Assembly (NCBI GenBank): GCA_944386495.1 | Contig: CALXBE010000006.1 | Span: 1 to 64,000, forward strand | Direction of reading: 5' to 3' | Source of the DNA: an uncultured Gemmiger sp. | GTDB lineage: Bacteria; Bacillota; Clostridia; Oscillospirales; Ruminococcaceae | DNA length: 64,000 nucleotides | Part shown: positions 1 to 7,606 of the stretch, piece after piece | Layout of the letters: each line of letters starts with the position of its first letter | Numbering within the stretch: the first letter of the stretch is position 1 | The notes under the pieces: model-generated | The model's input: only the letters and a program-made list of their open reading frames with translations | What the model was told of the DNA's origin: nothing | Databases searched by the model: none | Position numbers and translations under genes: made by a program

Positions 1-42
1 GGGGCTGCTTTGCAGCTTCGAATCCTTCTGCCCCTGCCAAAA
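1..42 (+). repeat. 42-bp direct repeat, copy A (tRNA 3'-end-like)
   Basis: This 42-base sequence is identical to positions 224-265. Its right part has the exact spacing of a tRNA 3' end: a 7-base T-loop TTCGAAT, five bases, seven bases TGCCCCT, then GCCA. The left part does not pair as a T-stem (GCAGC instead of GAAGG) but forms its own GCTGC/GCAGC hairpin, so this is not a functional tRNA. It lies at the window edge, so the element may extend or repeat further upstream. It may be a mobile repeat, an attachment-site remnant or a chromosomal REP-like element; the sequence alone cannot decide. Confidence 0.7.
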
Positions 43-74
43 AGCACCGCAAAACAGCGGTGCTTTTCTTTTTT
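40..74. terminator. Hairpin terminator
   Basis: An 11-bp perfect stem (AAAAGCACCGC, 40-50, with its complement at 57-67) closes a 6-base loop and is followed by a T-rich run to 74. It would end transcription entering from the left and, because of the A-run on the other side, possibly from the right as well. Confidence 0.7.
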
Positions 75-223
75 GCCTGCCCGATTCGAACCCGAGGCAC
101 GCAGCGTGCCGGGCAATTTTTTCGACCGCTGCCAGCGGCAGATGCAGGGAGAAAAAATTGGCGCAGCGGTCGGTGACGGGACGGTTCGCCCCAAGAACCG
201 GCCCGGAGCCGGGCACCGCAAGA
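75..223. other. Non-coding hairpin array between the 42-bp repeats
   Basis: No convincing gene is seen. The stretch is a run of perfect short hairpins: GGCACGC/GCGTGCC at 96-110, a 10-bp stem CAATTTTTTC/GAAAAAATTG at 114-123 and 151-160 enclosing a CCGCT/AGCGG hairpin, CGGTTC/GAACCG at 182-200 and GCCCGG/CCGGGC at 201-214. A second TTCGAA T-loop-like core lies at 84-89. The density of stems suggests a structured RNA or a REP/BIME-type repeat, not protein coding, although an open frame runs through it by chance. Confidence 0.55.
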
Positions 224-265
224 GGGGCTGCTTTGCAGCTTCGAATCCTTCTGCCCCTGCCAAAA
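224..265 (+). repeat. 42-bp direct repeat, copy B (tRNA 3'-end-like)
   Basis: Identical to positions 1-42. Here the flanks show an outer 6-bp stem AGGGGC (223-228) with GCCCCT (253-258) followed directly by GCCA (259-262), which copies the acceptor stem plus CCA end of a tRNA. The T-loop is at 240-246. The two copies bracket the hairpin array. Confidence 0.7.
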
Positions 266-309
266 TAGGCTGTTGGAAATGCAATCACAGCATTCACAAG
301 CGACATATT

Positions 310-363
310 AAAAATCGGCCCCTGAAAGAAGCGGTTTATGCTTCCTATGAGAGCCGATTTTTT
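310..363. terminator. Terminator-like hairpin
   Basis: A 10-bp stem (AAAAATCGGC, 310-319, complement at 353-362) encloses a smaller GAAGC/GCTTC hairpin and is followed by T residues. It lies between the repeat region and the first gene. The rest of 266-513 shows no gene. Confidence 0.5.
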
Positions 364-453
364 GCATTATTGAGTGAGACGACTGCTTTACAACAGCCAC
401 CTCTTTTTTATCCGGCCTGATTCCACTCCGCACCCCTCTTCAATTTTTCTTCC

Positions 454-483
454 TTGCCTTTTATCTTTTTCTTTTGGTATACT
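454..483 (+). promoter_or_regulatory. Sigma-A-type promoter of the 514 gene
   Basis: A -35 box TTGCCT (454-459) and a -10 box TATACT (478-483) are separated by 18 bp, 30 bp before the ATG at 514. Confidence 0.6.
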
Positions 484-513
484 GTAATTACCAAAAGGAA
501 AGGATTGATCTCC

Positions 514-903
514 ATGTATGACACCCGTTCCCTGGCCGGGAGCCGCTGCGGCCGCCGCTATGAACAGGAATACCGATACAAAAATAATCGGGACTGTATG
601 CTTTTCTACTTTGATGGAAAGATTCGTTTTGAACGGTACTGCTATGGAGAAGCCGCCAGCCTGACTTTTGGTGTCTGGGCCAGCGGCATGGATGAGGATG
701 GGACCCTCCACTGGATTCTTCCCGAAAAGGGATATTATGAGGAAGATGCCCTTCCTAAAAAACTGGACCTGGACCGGATGGAGGGCGACACCCTTTACTT
801 TGACGGCCAGCGGTGGAAATGGGAGCTGGCCCGGGAACTGGACAGCGACCCTAAAAACGGATATAAGCCCCTGTCCGTCCGGCTCCAGCGTTTATTCCGA
901 TAA
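514..903 (+). CDS. Small hypothetical protein
   Basis: A 129-residue soluble protein that I do not recognise. It is rich in aromatic and charged residues, with no signal peptide and no membrane segment, and its alternating short strands (YFDGKIRF, LTFGVWASGM, LYFDGQRWKW) suggest a small beta-rich fold. The ATG at 514 is chosen over an earlier in-frame ATG at 454, because 454 lies inside the -35 box and 514 has a purine-rich AAAGGAAAGG site upstream. It has its own promoter and faces the convergent redox-protein gene with only 9 bases between their stops, so it is probably transcribed alone. No function can be assigned. Confidence 0.65.
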   Translation: MYDTRSLAGSRCGRRYEQEYRYKNNRDCMLFYFDGKIRFERYCYGEAASLTFGVWASGMDEDGTLHWILPEKGYYEEDALPKKLDLDRMEGDTLYFDGQRWKWELARELDSDPKNGYKPLSVRLQRLFR

Positions 904-912
904 CTATATTTA

Positions 913-1362
913 TTATTCCAACCCAAGCTCCTGGGCTGCCAGATCCGCTGCAAAGCGGCAAAGGTCGGCACAGGGGCGATTTTTATAGTACTCGGGGGTC
1001 CGCTCACTGGCCACCGGAGTTCCCTCTGGTTTTTCCAGGCCCAGCATTTCCTTGCAGATGATGCTGGGGCGACGGCCATTCCCCTCTTTGAACTTGGCTG
1101 CCGCCTGCTGGATTCTGGTATAGGTGGCAGTTTTCTGAGCCGGGTCGGTGTTTCCGGCCAGGGCGCCTATTACCATGGTAATACCGCTGAAAGCGCCGCA
1201 CACCTCCCGCATTCTGCCAAACCCACCTCCAAATCCGGAGGACATTTTAAGGATGGTATCCTGGGGCAGGCCCAGCTCCTCCTGAAAAGCCAGCACCACG
1301 CTCTGGCTGCAATTGTACCCTTTGTGGAAATTCTCGTAGGCTCTCTCTCCGTACTTTCCCAT
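913..1362 (-). CDS. C_GCAxxG_C_C family redox protein
   Basis: A 149-residue cytoplasmic protein of the C_GCAxxG_C_C family, small proteins thought to do thiol redox chemistry. The conserved cysteines appear in order: NCSQSV near residue 18, VCGAFSG near residue 56, IICKEM near residue 103 and CADLC near the C-terminus. Some members use selenocysteine at one of these places; here all are TGC/TGT codons and no in-frame TGA is seen. The ATG at 1362 follows an AAGGAGC ribosome site. The gene is divergent from htpG, with the CIRCE region between them. The family is clear; the substrate and partner are unknown. Confidence 0.8.
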   Translation of the reverse strand: MGKYGERAYENFHKGYNCSQSVVLAFQEELGLPQDTILKMSSGFGGGFGRMREVCGAFSGITMVIGALAGNTDPAQKTATYTRIQQAAAKFKEGNGRRPSIICKEMLGLEKPEGTPVASERTPEYYKNRPCADLCRFAADLAAQELGLE

Positions 1363-1453
1363 TTTTCCTGCTCCTTTTCAAATTTTCTTTCAGGAAAATC
1401 ATACTCCATTTTCCCTGACTTGAAAAGCGTTTTTGAACTTTTTATGAAAGGTA

Positions 1454-1482
1454 TTGCACTTTTTGCGGGATGGTGCTATATT
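1454..1482 (+). promoter_or_regulatory. htpG promoter
   Basis: A -35 box TTGCAC (1454-1459) and a -10 box TATATT (1477-1482) lie 17 bp apart, with an extended TG one base before the -10 box. The CIRCE operator starts 4 bp after the -10 box, where transcription should begin. Confidence 0.75.
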
Positions 1483-1486
1483 ACAT

Positions 1487-1513
1487 TTAGCACTCATATA
1501 TTTAGAGTGCTAA
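1487..1513. promoter_or_regulatory. CIRCE operator (HrcA binding site)
   Basis: A perfect CIRCE inverted repeat: TTAGCACTC (1487-1495), a 9-base spacer, then GAGTGCTAA (1505-1513). This is the known operator of the heat-shock repressor HrcA. It covers the transcription start of htpG, so HrcA should block the gene until heat or misfolding stress. hrcA itself is not in the window. Confidence 0.95.
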
Positions 1514-1543
1514 CACGATTATGATATGAAGAAGGTATTGAGA

Positions 1544-3463
1544 ATGGCCAAGAAACAGTTTAAAGCAGAGAGCAAAAAATTGCTTGATCTTATGATCAAT
1601 TCCATCTACACCAATAAAGAAATTTTCCTTCGCGAGCTGATCAGCAACGCCAGCGATGCTATCGACAAGCTGTATTTTCGCAGTCTGACTGACAGTTCTG
1701 TTACCACCTCCAAGGAGGACTACCGGATTCTTCTGTCCGTGGACCGGGAAGCCCGTACCCTCATGATCAGCGATAACGGTATCGGCATGACCAAGGAGGA
1801 GCTGGAGAGCAACCTGGGCACCATTGCCAAGAGCGGCAGCCTGGATTTCAAGAAGGAAAACACCAACGAGAACATCGACATTATCGGTCAGTTTGGTGTT
1901 GGCTTCTATTCCGCTTTCATGGTAGCCAGCCGGGTCACCGTCATCAGCCGTGCCTTCGGCAGTGAGGAAGCCTGGAAGTGGGAAAGCAGCGGCGCTGACG
2001 GTTACACCCTGACCCCCACCGAGAAGGAAACTCCCGGCACCGACATTCTGCTGGTTCTGAAAGAGAACACCGACACCGAGAACTACGACCAGTTCTGCCA
2101 GGAATACTCCATTGTGGACATTGTGAAGAAGTACAGTGACTATGTGCGGTATCCCATCCAGATGTACCGGGAAAAGACCCGGGCCCTCCCCCGCCCCGAG
2201 GATGCCGGCGAGGATTACCAGACCGAATACGAGACCTACACTGAACTGGAAACCCTGAACAGCATGGTTCCCCTTTGGAAGCGCTCCAAGGATGAGGTGA
2301 CCGAGGAGGAGTACAACCAGTTCTATCAGAAGCAGTTTATGGATTACCAGAATCCTCTCCGGGTAATCACCAGCCGGACAGAGGGTACTGCTACCTACAA
2401 CGCTCTCCTCTTTGTACCCGCTCACACCCCCTACGACTTCTACACCAAGGAGTACGAGAAGGGTCTGGCACTCTATGCTTCCGGCGTGCTGATTATGGAG
2501 AAATGCGCCGACCTGCTCCCCGACTATTTCAGCTTCATGAAGGGCGTGGTGGACAGCCAGGATCTGAGCCTGAATATCAGCCGTGAAATGCTCCAGCAGG
2601 ACCATCAGCTCAAGCTGATTCGGAACAGCCTGGAAAAGAAGATCAAGAACGAGTTGAACGCCATGAAGAACAACGACCGGGAGAAGTACGAGACCTTCTG
2701 GAAAGCCTTCGGCCGTCAGCTGAAATTCGGTGCATACAGTGACTATGGCATGCACAAGGACCTGCTCCAGGACCTGCTCCTCTTCTACAGCGCCAAGGAG
2801 CAGAAGCTGGTAACTCTGGCCGAGTATCTGGAAAAGATGCCCGAGGACCAGAAGTACATCTACTTTGCAGCGGGCGATTCCACCGAGCGGCTGGCCAAAC
2901 TGCCCACCGCCCAGCTGGTGCTGGATAAGGGCTATGACCTGCTCCTCTGCAACGAGGATGTGGATGAGTTCTGCCTCCAGATTCTCCGCAACTACGGCGA
3001 GAAAGACAAGGCCAAGGAGTTCAAGAACATCAACAGCGGCGACCTGGGCCTTGAAACCGAGGAAGAAAAGAAGGCCGCTGAGCAGGCCAGCCAGGATAAC
3101 AAGGAGCTGTTTGATGCTTTGAAGGAAGCCCTGAAGGGTAAGGTCAAAGAGGTCAAAGTCTCCACCCGTTTGAAAGAGCATCCCGTCTGCCTGTCCAGCG
3201 AAGGCCCCCTCTCCATTGAGATGGAGAAAGTCCTCAAGTCCATGCCCGGCGCAGAAAACCAGGCTGTGGAAAGCGACAAGGTGCTGGAGCTGAATCCCAA
3301 CCACCCTGTCTTCCAGGTGATGAAGGACACCCAGGCAGCCGGTGATACTCAGAAGCTGGCCGATTACGCCGACCTCCTTTACAACCAGGCACGGCTTATT
3401 GAAGGGCTTCCCATTGAGGACCCTGTGGCCTATACCCTGGCTGTCTGCAAGCTGATGAAGTAA
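1544..3463 (+). CDS. htpG: Hsp90-family chaperone HtpG
   Basis: A 639-residue cytosolic ATP-dependent chaperone. The N-terminal GHKL ATPase motifs are intact: [15 protein letters not shown] and the lid [12 protein letters not shown], all within the first 135 residues. Middle and C-terminal dimerisation domains follow at normal length. An earlier in-frame ATG at 1526 sits just after the CIRCE element without a ribosome site; the ATG at 1544 has AGAAGG 8 bases upstream and starts at the usual MAKKQFK, so it is preferred. Regulation by HrcA through CIRCE is strongly indicated. The gene is a single unit closed by the terminator at 3474. Confidence 0.97.
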   Translation: MAKKQFKAESKKLLDLMINSIYTNKEIFLRELISNASDAIDKLYFRSLTDSSVTTSKEDYRILLSVDREARTLMISDNGIGMTKEELESNLGTIAKSGSLDFKKENTNENIDIIGQFGVGFYSAFMVASRVTVISRAFGSEEAWKWESSGADGYTLTPTEKETPGTDILLVLKENTDTENYDQFCQEYSIVDIVKKYSDYVRYPIQMYREKTRALPRPEDAGEDYQTEYETYTELETLNSMVPLWKRSKDEVTEEEYNQFYQKQFMDYQNPLRVITSRTEGTATYNALLFVPAHTPYDFYTKEYEKGLALYASGVLIMEKCADLLPDYFSFMKGVVDSQDLSLNISREMLQQDHQLKLIRNSLEKKIKNELNAMKNNDREKYETFWKAFGRQLKFGAYSDYGMHKDLLQDLLLFYSAKEQKLVTLAEYLEKMPEDQKYIYFAAGDSTERLAKLPTAQLVLDKGYDLLLCNEDVDEFCLQILRNYGEKDKAKEFKNINSGDLGLETEEEKKAAEQASQDNKELFDALKEALKGKVKEVKVSTRLKEHPVCLSSEGPLSIEMEKVLKSMPGAENQAVESDKVLELNPNHPVFQVMKDTQAAGDTQKLADYADLLYNQARLIEGLPIEDPVAYTLAVCKLMK

Positions 3464-3473
3464 CAAGACTGCA

Positions 3474-3505
3474 AAAAGCCCCCGTCCAACAGGACGGGGG
3501 CTTTT
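3474..3505. terminator. Bidirectional terminator
   Basis: A 14-bp perfect stem (3474-3487 with 3492-3505) and a 4-base loop, with an A-run on one side and T-run on the other. It separates htpG from the convergent HAD gene and can serve both. Confidence 0.9.
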
Positions 3506-3510
3506 CATTA

Positions 3511-4095
3511 TTATTTTATAGATTTGGCCTGCAGCGCCTTCTGAGGCCAGGGAGAAAGTTTTTCGCCTTTGATAATATAACTGTGGTCTGCCAGCCTGGC
3601 CAGGGGGGTGTCGCTGAGGCTATCCGAGTAAAAGTTTTCTACTTTGGCGTCGGGATGAAGCGCCCGAAACCGGGGGACCTTCTCCTCCCCTTTGCAGTTG
3701 AGGCCGGTGATTTTTCCGGTAACAGGGTCCATAATGGTTCCAATGACCTCTACCCCCAGCTTCTTGCAGATTGGCCTGAGCAGAAACTCCGGGGAAGCAG
3801 AGACAATCACATCATCCGGGCGTTTCTGGGCCAGATACCATCCCTTGATTCCCTTGGAATGGGTTTCCCAGAACTGTTCCACCACTTTATCTGTGGCAGG
3901 GATATAAGCCAGGAATACAAAGACCTTTTCTTTGAACTGTTCCAGGTTTATCTTTCCGGCCAGATACTGAACACTGGCGCGAATTATCCCGGGAATGGTT
4001 TTCCAGGTCGCCGGATACCGGGTCAGGCAATAGCGGACAAACAGGAATGTGCTGTCCTTCCAGAGAATGGTTTGGTCAAAGTCGTAAACATTCAT
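3511..4095 (-). CDS. HAD-superfamily phosphatase (subclass IB-like)
   Basis: A 194-residue hydrolase of the HAD superfamily, similar in plan to SerB/phosphatidylglycerophosphatase-type enzymes. The nucleophile motif DFDQT is at residues 5-9, motif II is at VSASPEF near residue 100, and the acidic motif is in YSDSLSDTPL near residue 157. The second aspartate-equivalent of DxDxT is kept (D5 and D7). It starts 6 bases after prfB ends and is probably cotranscribed with it. The physiological substrate cannot be read from sequence. Confidence 0.8.
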   Translation of the reverse strand: MNVYDFDQTILWKDSTFLFVRYCLTRYPATWKTIPGIIRASVQYLAGKINLEQFKEKVFVFLAYIPATDKVVEQFWETHSKGIKGWYLAQKRPDDVIVSASPEFLLRPICKKLGVEVIGTIMDPVTGKITGLNCKGEEKVPRFRALHPDAKVENFYSDSLSDTPLARLADHSYIIKGEKLSPWPQKALQAKSIK

Positions 4096-4101
4096 GAAAT
4101 A

Positions 4102-5223
4102 TTACACTTCCTGGAGTTCGTTCCGGCTGGCGGCTTTCAGATAAGCAAAGATGAATGCATCCAAATCTCCGTCCATAACGGCCTGAACATTGCCGCTTTC
4201 CTGGCCGGTGCGGTGATCCTTGACCAGGGTGTAGGGCATGAACACATAGCTGCGGATCTGATGTCCCCAGGCGATCTCATTCTGGACGCCCTTGATATCG
4301 TCAATCTTGTCCTTGTGCTGCTGCTGAGCAATCTGGAACAGCTTTGCTTCCAGCATCTTCATAGCTGTCTCACGGTTCTGGAGCTGGCTACGCTCGGTCT
4401 GGCAAGCCACCACAATGCCGGTGGGCTTATGAATCAGGCGGACTGCAGAGGAGGTTTTGTTGATGTGCTGACCGCCGGCGCCGGAGGAACGGTAAACCTG
4501 CATTTCAATATCATCAGGACGGATCTCCACCTTGATGTTGTCATCCAGTTCGGGCATGACCTCCAGGCTGCTGAAGCTGGTCTGGCGGCGGCTCTGGCTG
4601 TCGAAGGGGCTGACCCGAACCAGGCGGTGAACGCCGTTTTCGCTCTTCAGCATTCCGTAGGCATTGGTTCCCTCCACCATGATGGAGGCACTCTTCAGAC
4701 CGGCTTCATCGCCGTCCTGATAGTCCAGAGTGGAAACCTTGTACCCATGAGCTTCTGCCCACCGCTTGTACATCCGGAGGAGCATTTCTGCCCAGTCCTG
4801 AGCCTCGGTGCCGCCGGTGCCTGCATGGAAGGTAAGAATAGCGTTGCAGTGGTCGTATTCGCCGCTGAGCATGGTCACCAGCTGAAGCTGGTCCACAGCC
4901 TTTTCCACAGCGTTGACGGCCTCCTCTCCTTCCGGAATGAGGGCAGGATCATTTTCCTCCTCCAGCATTTCCAAAAGGGTCTGTGCATCCTCATACTGGG
5001 TTTTCAGCTTGGCAAAGCTCTCCAGCTTATTCTTCAAATCGCTCAGTTCCGCGTATACCTTCTGGCTGGCTGCCTGGTCATCAAAAAAGCCGGGCATAGT
5101 CATTTTATGTTCCAGCTCCGCCACCCGCTTTTCGCTGGGGGCGATGGCCAGGGCTTCCTGAAGGTCGTTGACCGCAGTCTCAAAACTGCCCAGTTTTGCT
5201 TTCAGTTCATCAATGGTAATCAT
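4102..5223 (-). CDS. prfB: Peptide chain release factor 2 (no frameshift)
   Basis: RF2 recognises UGA and UAA stop codons and triggers peptide release. At 373 residues it is full length. The stop-codon recognition motif SPF is present (SPFDSQSRR) and the catalytic GGQ is in SSGAGGQHIN. In most bacteria prfB needs a +1 frameshift at an in-frame TGA near codon 25; here the aligned region (LQEALAIAPSEKR) is read straight through in one frame, with no CTTTGAC slippery site. The ATG has only a weak AGAAAGG upstream. It leads a two-gene unit with the HAD gene. Confidence 0.95.
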   Translation of the reverse strand: MITIDELKAKLGSFETAVNDLQEALAIAPSEKRVAELEHKMTMPGFFDDQAASQKVYAELSDLKNKLESFAKLKTQYEDAQTLLEMLEEENDPALIPEGEEAVNAVEKAVDQLQLVTMLSGEYDHCNAILTFHAGTGGTEAQDWAEMLLRMYKRWAEAHGYKVSTLDYQDGDEAGLKSASIMVEGTNAYGMLKSENGVHRLVRVSPFDSQSRRQTSFSSLEVMPELDDNIKVEIRPDDIEMQVYRSSGAGGQHINKTSSAVRLIHKPTGIVVACQTERSQLQNRETAMKMLEAKLFQIAQQQHKDKIDDIKGVQNEIAWGHQIRSYVFMPYTLVKDHRTGQESGNVQAVMDGDLDAFIFAYLKAASRNELQEV

Positions 5224-5276
5224 ATAAAGTCGATCAGCCTTTCTTGGTTGTCTAAAGTTTTCTCACAGTTAATTCT

Positions 5277-5305
5277 AGTATACCGAAAATTCCCTTTTAA
5301 TGCAA
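5277..5305 (-). promoter_or_regulatory. prfB promoter
   Basis: On the minus strand, -35 TTGCAT (5300-5305) and -10 TATACT (5277-5282) are 17 bp apart, about 54 bp before the prfB start. Confidence 0.65.
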
Positions 5306-5385
5306 GGCTTTTCCCCCAGATGGACAGGATTTGCACTTATCTCATCATAAATGGAAAATATTCACTGACTATTCATACCTTTTCT

Positions 5386-5414
5386 TTGCTTTTCTGGTAA
5401 GATTAGGCTATAAT
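5386..5414 (+). promoter_or_regulatory. Promoter of the RING/zinc-ribbon gene
   Basis: -35 TTGCTT (5386-5391), a 17-bp spacer and a consensus -10 TATAAT (5409-5414), 30 bp before the ATG. Confidence 0.65.
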
Positions 5415-5444
5415 ACAAACAACACCGTATTTTGGAGGATCTAA

Positions 5445-6434
5445 ATGATTAAATATTCCGGTTATCACTGTCCGGTCTGCGGCGGTGTCTTTACCGATCA
5501 GGACGATATTGTAGTTTGTCCCCAATGCGGCACCCCTCATCACCGGGAGTGCTGGAGCCGCCTGGGGCATTGCGCTTATCAGGAGCGGCACAAGGAAAAT
5601 CTGGAGTGGCATGAGGACCAGCTGATTCAGCCCGGCACCGCCCAGCAGATCGCCTGCCCGGCCTGCGGCACCCGCAACAATCCTACCGCTTCCAACTGCA
5701 CTCACTGCGGCGCTCCCCTTGGCCAGACCCAGGAACCGCCCAAAACCGAAACCGCATCTTCCGGCCCCCGGTACGCCCATTCTTCCGGGCAGGCCTCCGG
5801 GACCAGAGTCCCCCCTCCCTTCCCCGGCGGAGCCCAGGTAGTGGGCCCCGAAGATGAAATCGGGGGAATCAAATCCAAGGACTGGGCCAGCTTTATCCGC
5901 CGCTCGGTTCCCTACTACCTCATGCGCTTTTTCCAGATGGAGCTGGGCGGGTCCAAGATTGCCGTCAGCCTCAGCGCCTTCGTTTTCGGGGCATACTATT
6001 TCTTTTACCGGAAAATGTACCGGGTCGCCCTGCTTTTCTGCGGAGCCGATCTTCTGCTTACCCTGCCCAGTCTGGTGCTGTTCTGGTATGATACCGGAAG
6101 TTTCCTCACCACCGGCATCAATCCCGAGTTCTGGCTGACCATGGGCACCATCTGTGCCTACCTGAATTGGGGTGTCCGGCTGGCTGCCGGTCTGTTCGGG
6201 GTCTTCCTCTACAAGAAGCACGCCTCCAAGACCATCCGGCGGATTTGTGAAACCACCCCGGAGGGCTCCCAGCGTTCCCTCCGTCTTTCCGCAGTAGGCG
6301 GAGTCAACCTTCCTGCTTCCATCGCTGCCGCTTTGATTATGAACGCTCTTGTCTGTGTCCTCATATTCGCCTTTGCCGGCCCCCAGCTGATGGATGTACT
6401 CCAGCTCTACGCCTCCCAGATGTATGCTATCTGA
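5445..6434 (+). CDS. Prokaryotic RING-finger/zinc-ribbon membrane protein
   Basis: A 329-residue protein with three parts. Residues 9-45 form a RING-like zinc site with ligand order CPVC, CPQC, HH, C (Prok-RING family 1). Residues 71-90 form a zinc ribbon, CPAC and CTHC. A Pro/Ser-rich linker follows, and from about residue 155 a DUF2628-like region has four or five membrane segments. GGAGG lies 6 bases before the ATG. Related proteins occur in Clostridia, but their role is not known; the RING part need not be a ubiquitin ligase, since it may simply bind partners at the membrane. It has its own promoter and is followed by a weak hairpin, then galU. Confidence 0.75.
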   Translation: MIKYSGYHCPVCGGVFTDQDDIVVCPQCGTPHHRECWSRLGHCAYQERHKENLEWHEDQLIQPGTAQQIACPACGTRNNPTASNCTHCGAPLGQTQEPPKTETASSGPRYAHSSGQASGTRVPPPFPGGAQVVGPEDEIGGIKSKDWASFIRRSVPYYLMRFFQMELGGSKIAVSLSAFVFGAYYFFYRKMYRVALLFCGADLLLTLPSLVLFWYDTGSFLTTGINPEFWLTMGTICAYLNWGVRLAAGLFGVFLYKKHASKTIRRICETTPEGSQRSLRLSAVGGVNLPASIAAALIMNALVCVLIFAFAGPQLMDVLQLYASQMYAI

Positions 6435-6440
6435 GTATCT

Positions 6441-6469
6441 GCCCCGCTTCTTTAAGGGGCTTTGGTTTT
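6441..6469 (+). terminator. Weak terminator before galU
   Basis: A 5-bp stem GCCCC/GGGGC (6441-6445, 6456-6460) is followed by TTTGGTTTT. The stem is short, so readthrough into galU is likely; no separate galU promoter is evident. Confidence 0.4.
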
Positions 6470-6496
6470 GAAAACAAAAAGAAAGGAACGCTAACT

Positions 6497-7369
6497 ATGT
6501 CTGTGAAGAAAGCCATCATTCCCGCAGCCGGTCTGGGGACCCGGGTGCTCCCTGCCACCAAGGCTATGCCCAAGGAAATGCTTCCCATTGTGGACAAACC
6601 CGCCATTCAGTACCTGGTGGAGGAAGCAGTCAAGAGCGGCATTACCGACATTCTCATTATTCTGGGCCGGAACAAAGGAATCATTGAGGATCACTTTGAC
6701 CGGAACCCCGAATTGGAGACTGCCCTCTCCAAGCCGGGCAAGGAAAAGATGCTGGAAGAGTGCCTTGGCATTGCCAACCTGGCCAACATTTTCTTTGTCC
6801 GTCAGAAGCAGACCCTGGGCCTGGGCCATGCGGTCCTCACCGGAAAGGCTTTTGTGGGGGATGACCCCTTTGTAGTCATCTACGGTGACGATGTAATTGT
6901 GGGTGATGACCCTGTCTGCGCCCAGCTCATCCGGGCTTATGAGAAGTATCATCGTCCCGCTGTAGGTGTCAACCAGGTTCCCTGGGAGGATGTGAGCCGG
7001 TATTGCAGCCTCAAGACCACTCCCATTGAGGACAACTGCTTCTTTGTAGACGATATGATTGAAAAGCCCAAGAAGGGCCAGGAGTTCAGCAACTACTCCA
7101 TCCTGGGCCGGGTCCTGCTGGAGCCTGAAATTTTTGAGATTCTGGAGCACACTGCCCCCGGCGCCAACAATGAAATTCAGCTCACTGATGCCATGGCCGT
7201 AGTGGCCCGGGAGCGGGGCGGCATGACCGCTGTGGAGTTCACCGGCAAGCATTACGATATGGGCAACAAACTCTGTGTCATGCAGGCACAGGTGGAGATG
7301 AGTTTGAAGCATCCCGAGATTGGCCCCGCTTTCCGGGAATACCTGAAAGAGATTGCCAAAACTCTGTAA
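6497..7369 (+). CDS. galU: UTP-glucose-1-phosphate uridylyltransferase
   Basis: GalU makes UDP-glucose from UTP and glucose-1-phosphate, feeding cell-surface glycans such as those of the locus at 39793-63690. The 290-residue length is typical. The nucleotide-binding signature IPAAGLGTR is at residues 7-15, followed by the PKEMLPI segment; the metal-site region VIYGDDV and the IEKP segment are intact. The ATG is preceded by AAAGGAACG. It ends before a strong terminator at 7385. Confidence 0.95.
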   Translation: MSVKKAIIPAAGLGTRVLPATKAMPKEMLPIVDKPAIQYLVEEAVKSGITDILIILGRNKGIIEDHFDRNPELETALSKPGKEKMLEECLGIANLANIFFVRQKQTLGLGHAVLTGKAFVGDDPFVVIYGDDVIVGDDPVCAQLIRAYEKYHRPAVGVNQVPWEDVSRYCSLKTTPIEDNCFFVDDMIEKPKKGQEFSNYSILGRVLLEPEIFEILEHTAPGANNEIQLTDAMAVVARERGGMTAVEFTGKHYDMGNKLCVMQAQVEMSLKHPEIGPAFREYLKEIAKTL

Positions 7370-7384
7370 TTTTCTGCGTATTGG

Positions 7385-7411
7385 GCGGGTCCCTTCGGGG
7401 ACCCGCTTTTT
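7385..7411 (+). terminator. galU terminator
   Basis: A 9-bp perfect stem GCGGGTCCC/GGGACCCGC with a stable TTCG tetraloop (7394-7397) and a five-T tail. Confidence 0.9.
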
Positions 7412-7446
7412 CAGGGAAAAAGTTTCCGGTTTTTGTAAAAAAACAG

Positions 7447-7476
7447 TTGACAGGCCGGGAATCCTGCTGGTATAAT
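7447..7476 (+). promoter_or_regulatory. rpsF operon promoter
   Basis: Consensus -35 TTGACA (7447-7452) and consensus -10 TATAAT (7471-7476), 18-bp spacer, with an extended TG before the -10 box. It is among the strongest promoters in the window, fitting a ribosomal-protein operon. Confidence 0.85.
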
Positions 7477-7479
7477 GAA

Positions 7480-7606
7480 TTGTCCCTTTGCGGGGAAGGT
7501 GGCGTTATGCCTCTTTTTCCCGGAAAGTAAGACCACCGAGCCCATTTGGCCGGTGTATCCTTCCCTCCCTTGAGGAGGGCATAAGTCCAAAAGGAGGTGC
7601 ACAGAT
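7480..7606 (+). promoter_or_regulatory. Structured rpsF leader, possible S6:S18 binding site
   Basis: The roughly 125-nt untranslated leader can fold: GGGAAGG near 7494 pairs with CCTTCCC near 7559, enclosing a hairpin CACCG...CGGTG near 7548; a separate CCCTCC/GGAGGG hairpin follows near 7563-7580, and the ribosome site AAGGAGGTG lies just before the ATG. Many bacterial rpsF leaders contain a CCG-bearing motif bound by the S6:S18 complex for autoregulation. The CACCG element here is consistent with that, but I could not run a covariance search. Confidence 0.45.

Noticed and set aside
10..420. Open frame of 136 codons across the repeat region
   Set aside because: It runs through the 42-bp repeats, a terminator and several hairpins, has no ribosome site and no protein-like composition.
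913..1362. Possible selenoprotein
   Set aside because: All conserved positions of the C_GCAxxG_C_C protein are cysteine codons and no in-frame TGA is present.
1502..3508. 668-codon frame on the minus strand opposite htpG
   Set aside because: It is a shadow of htpG codon use in GC-rich DNA; htpG is certain on the other strand.
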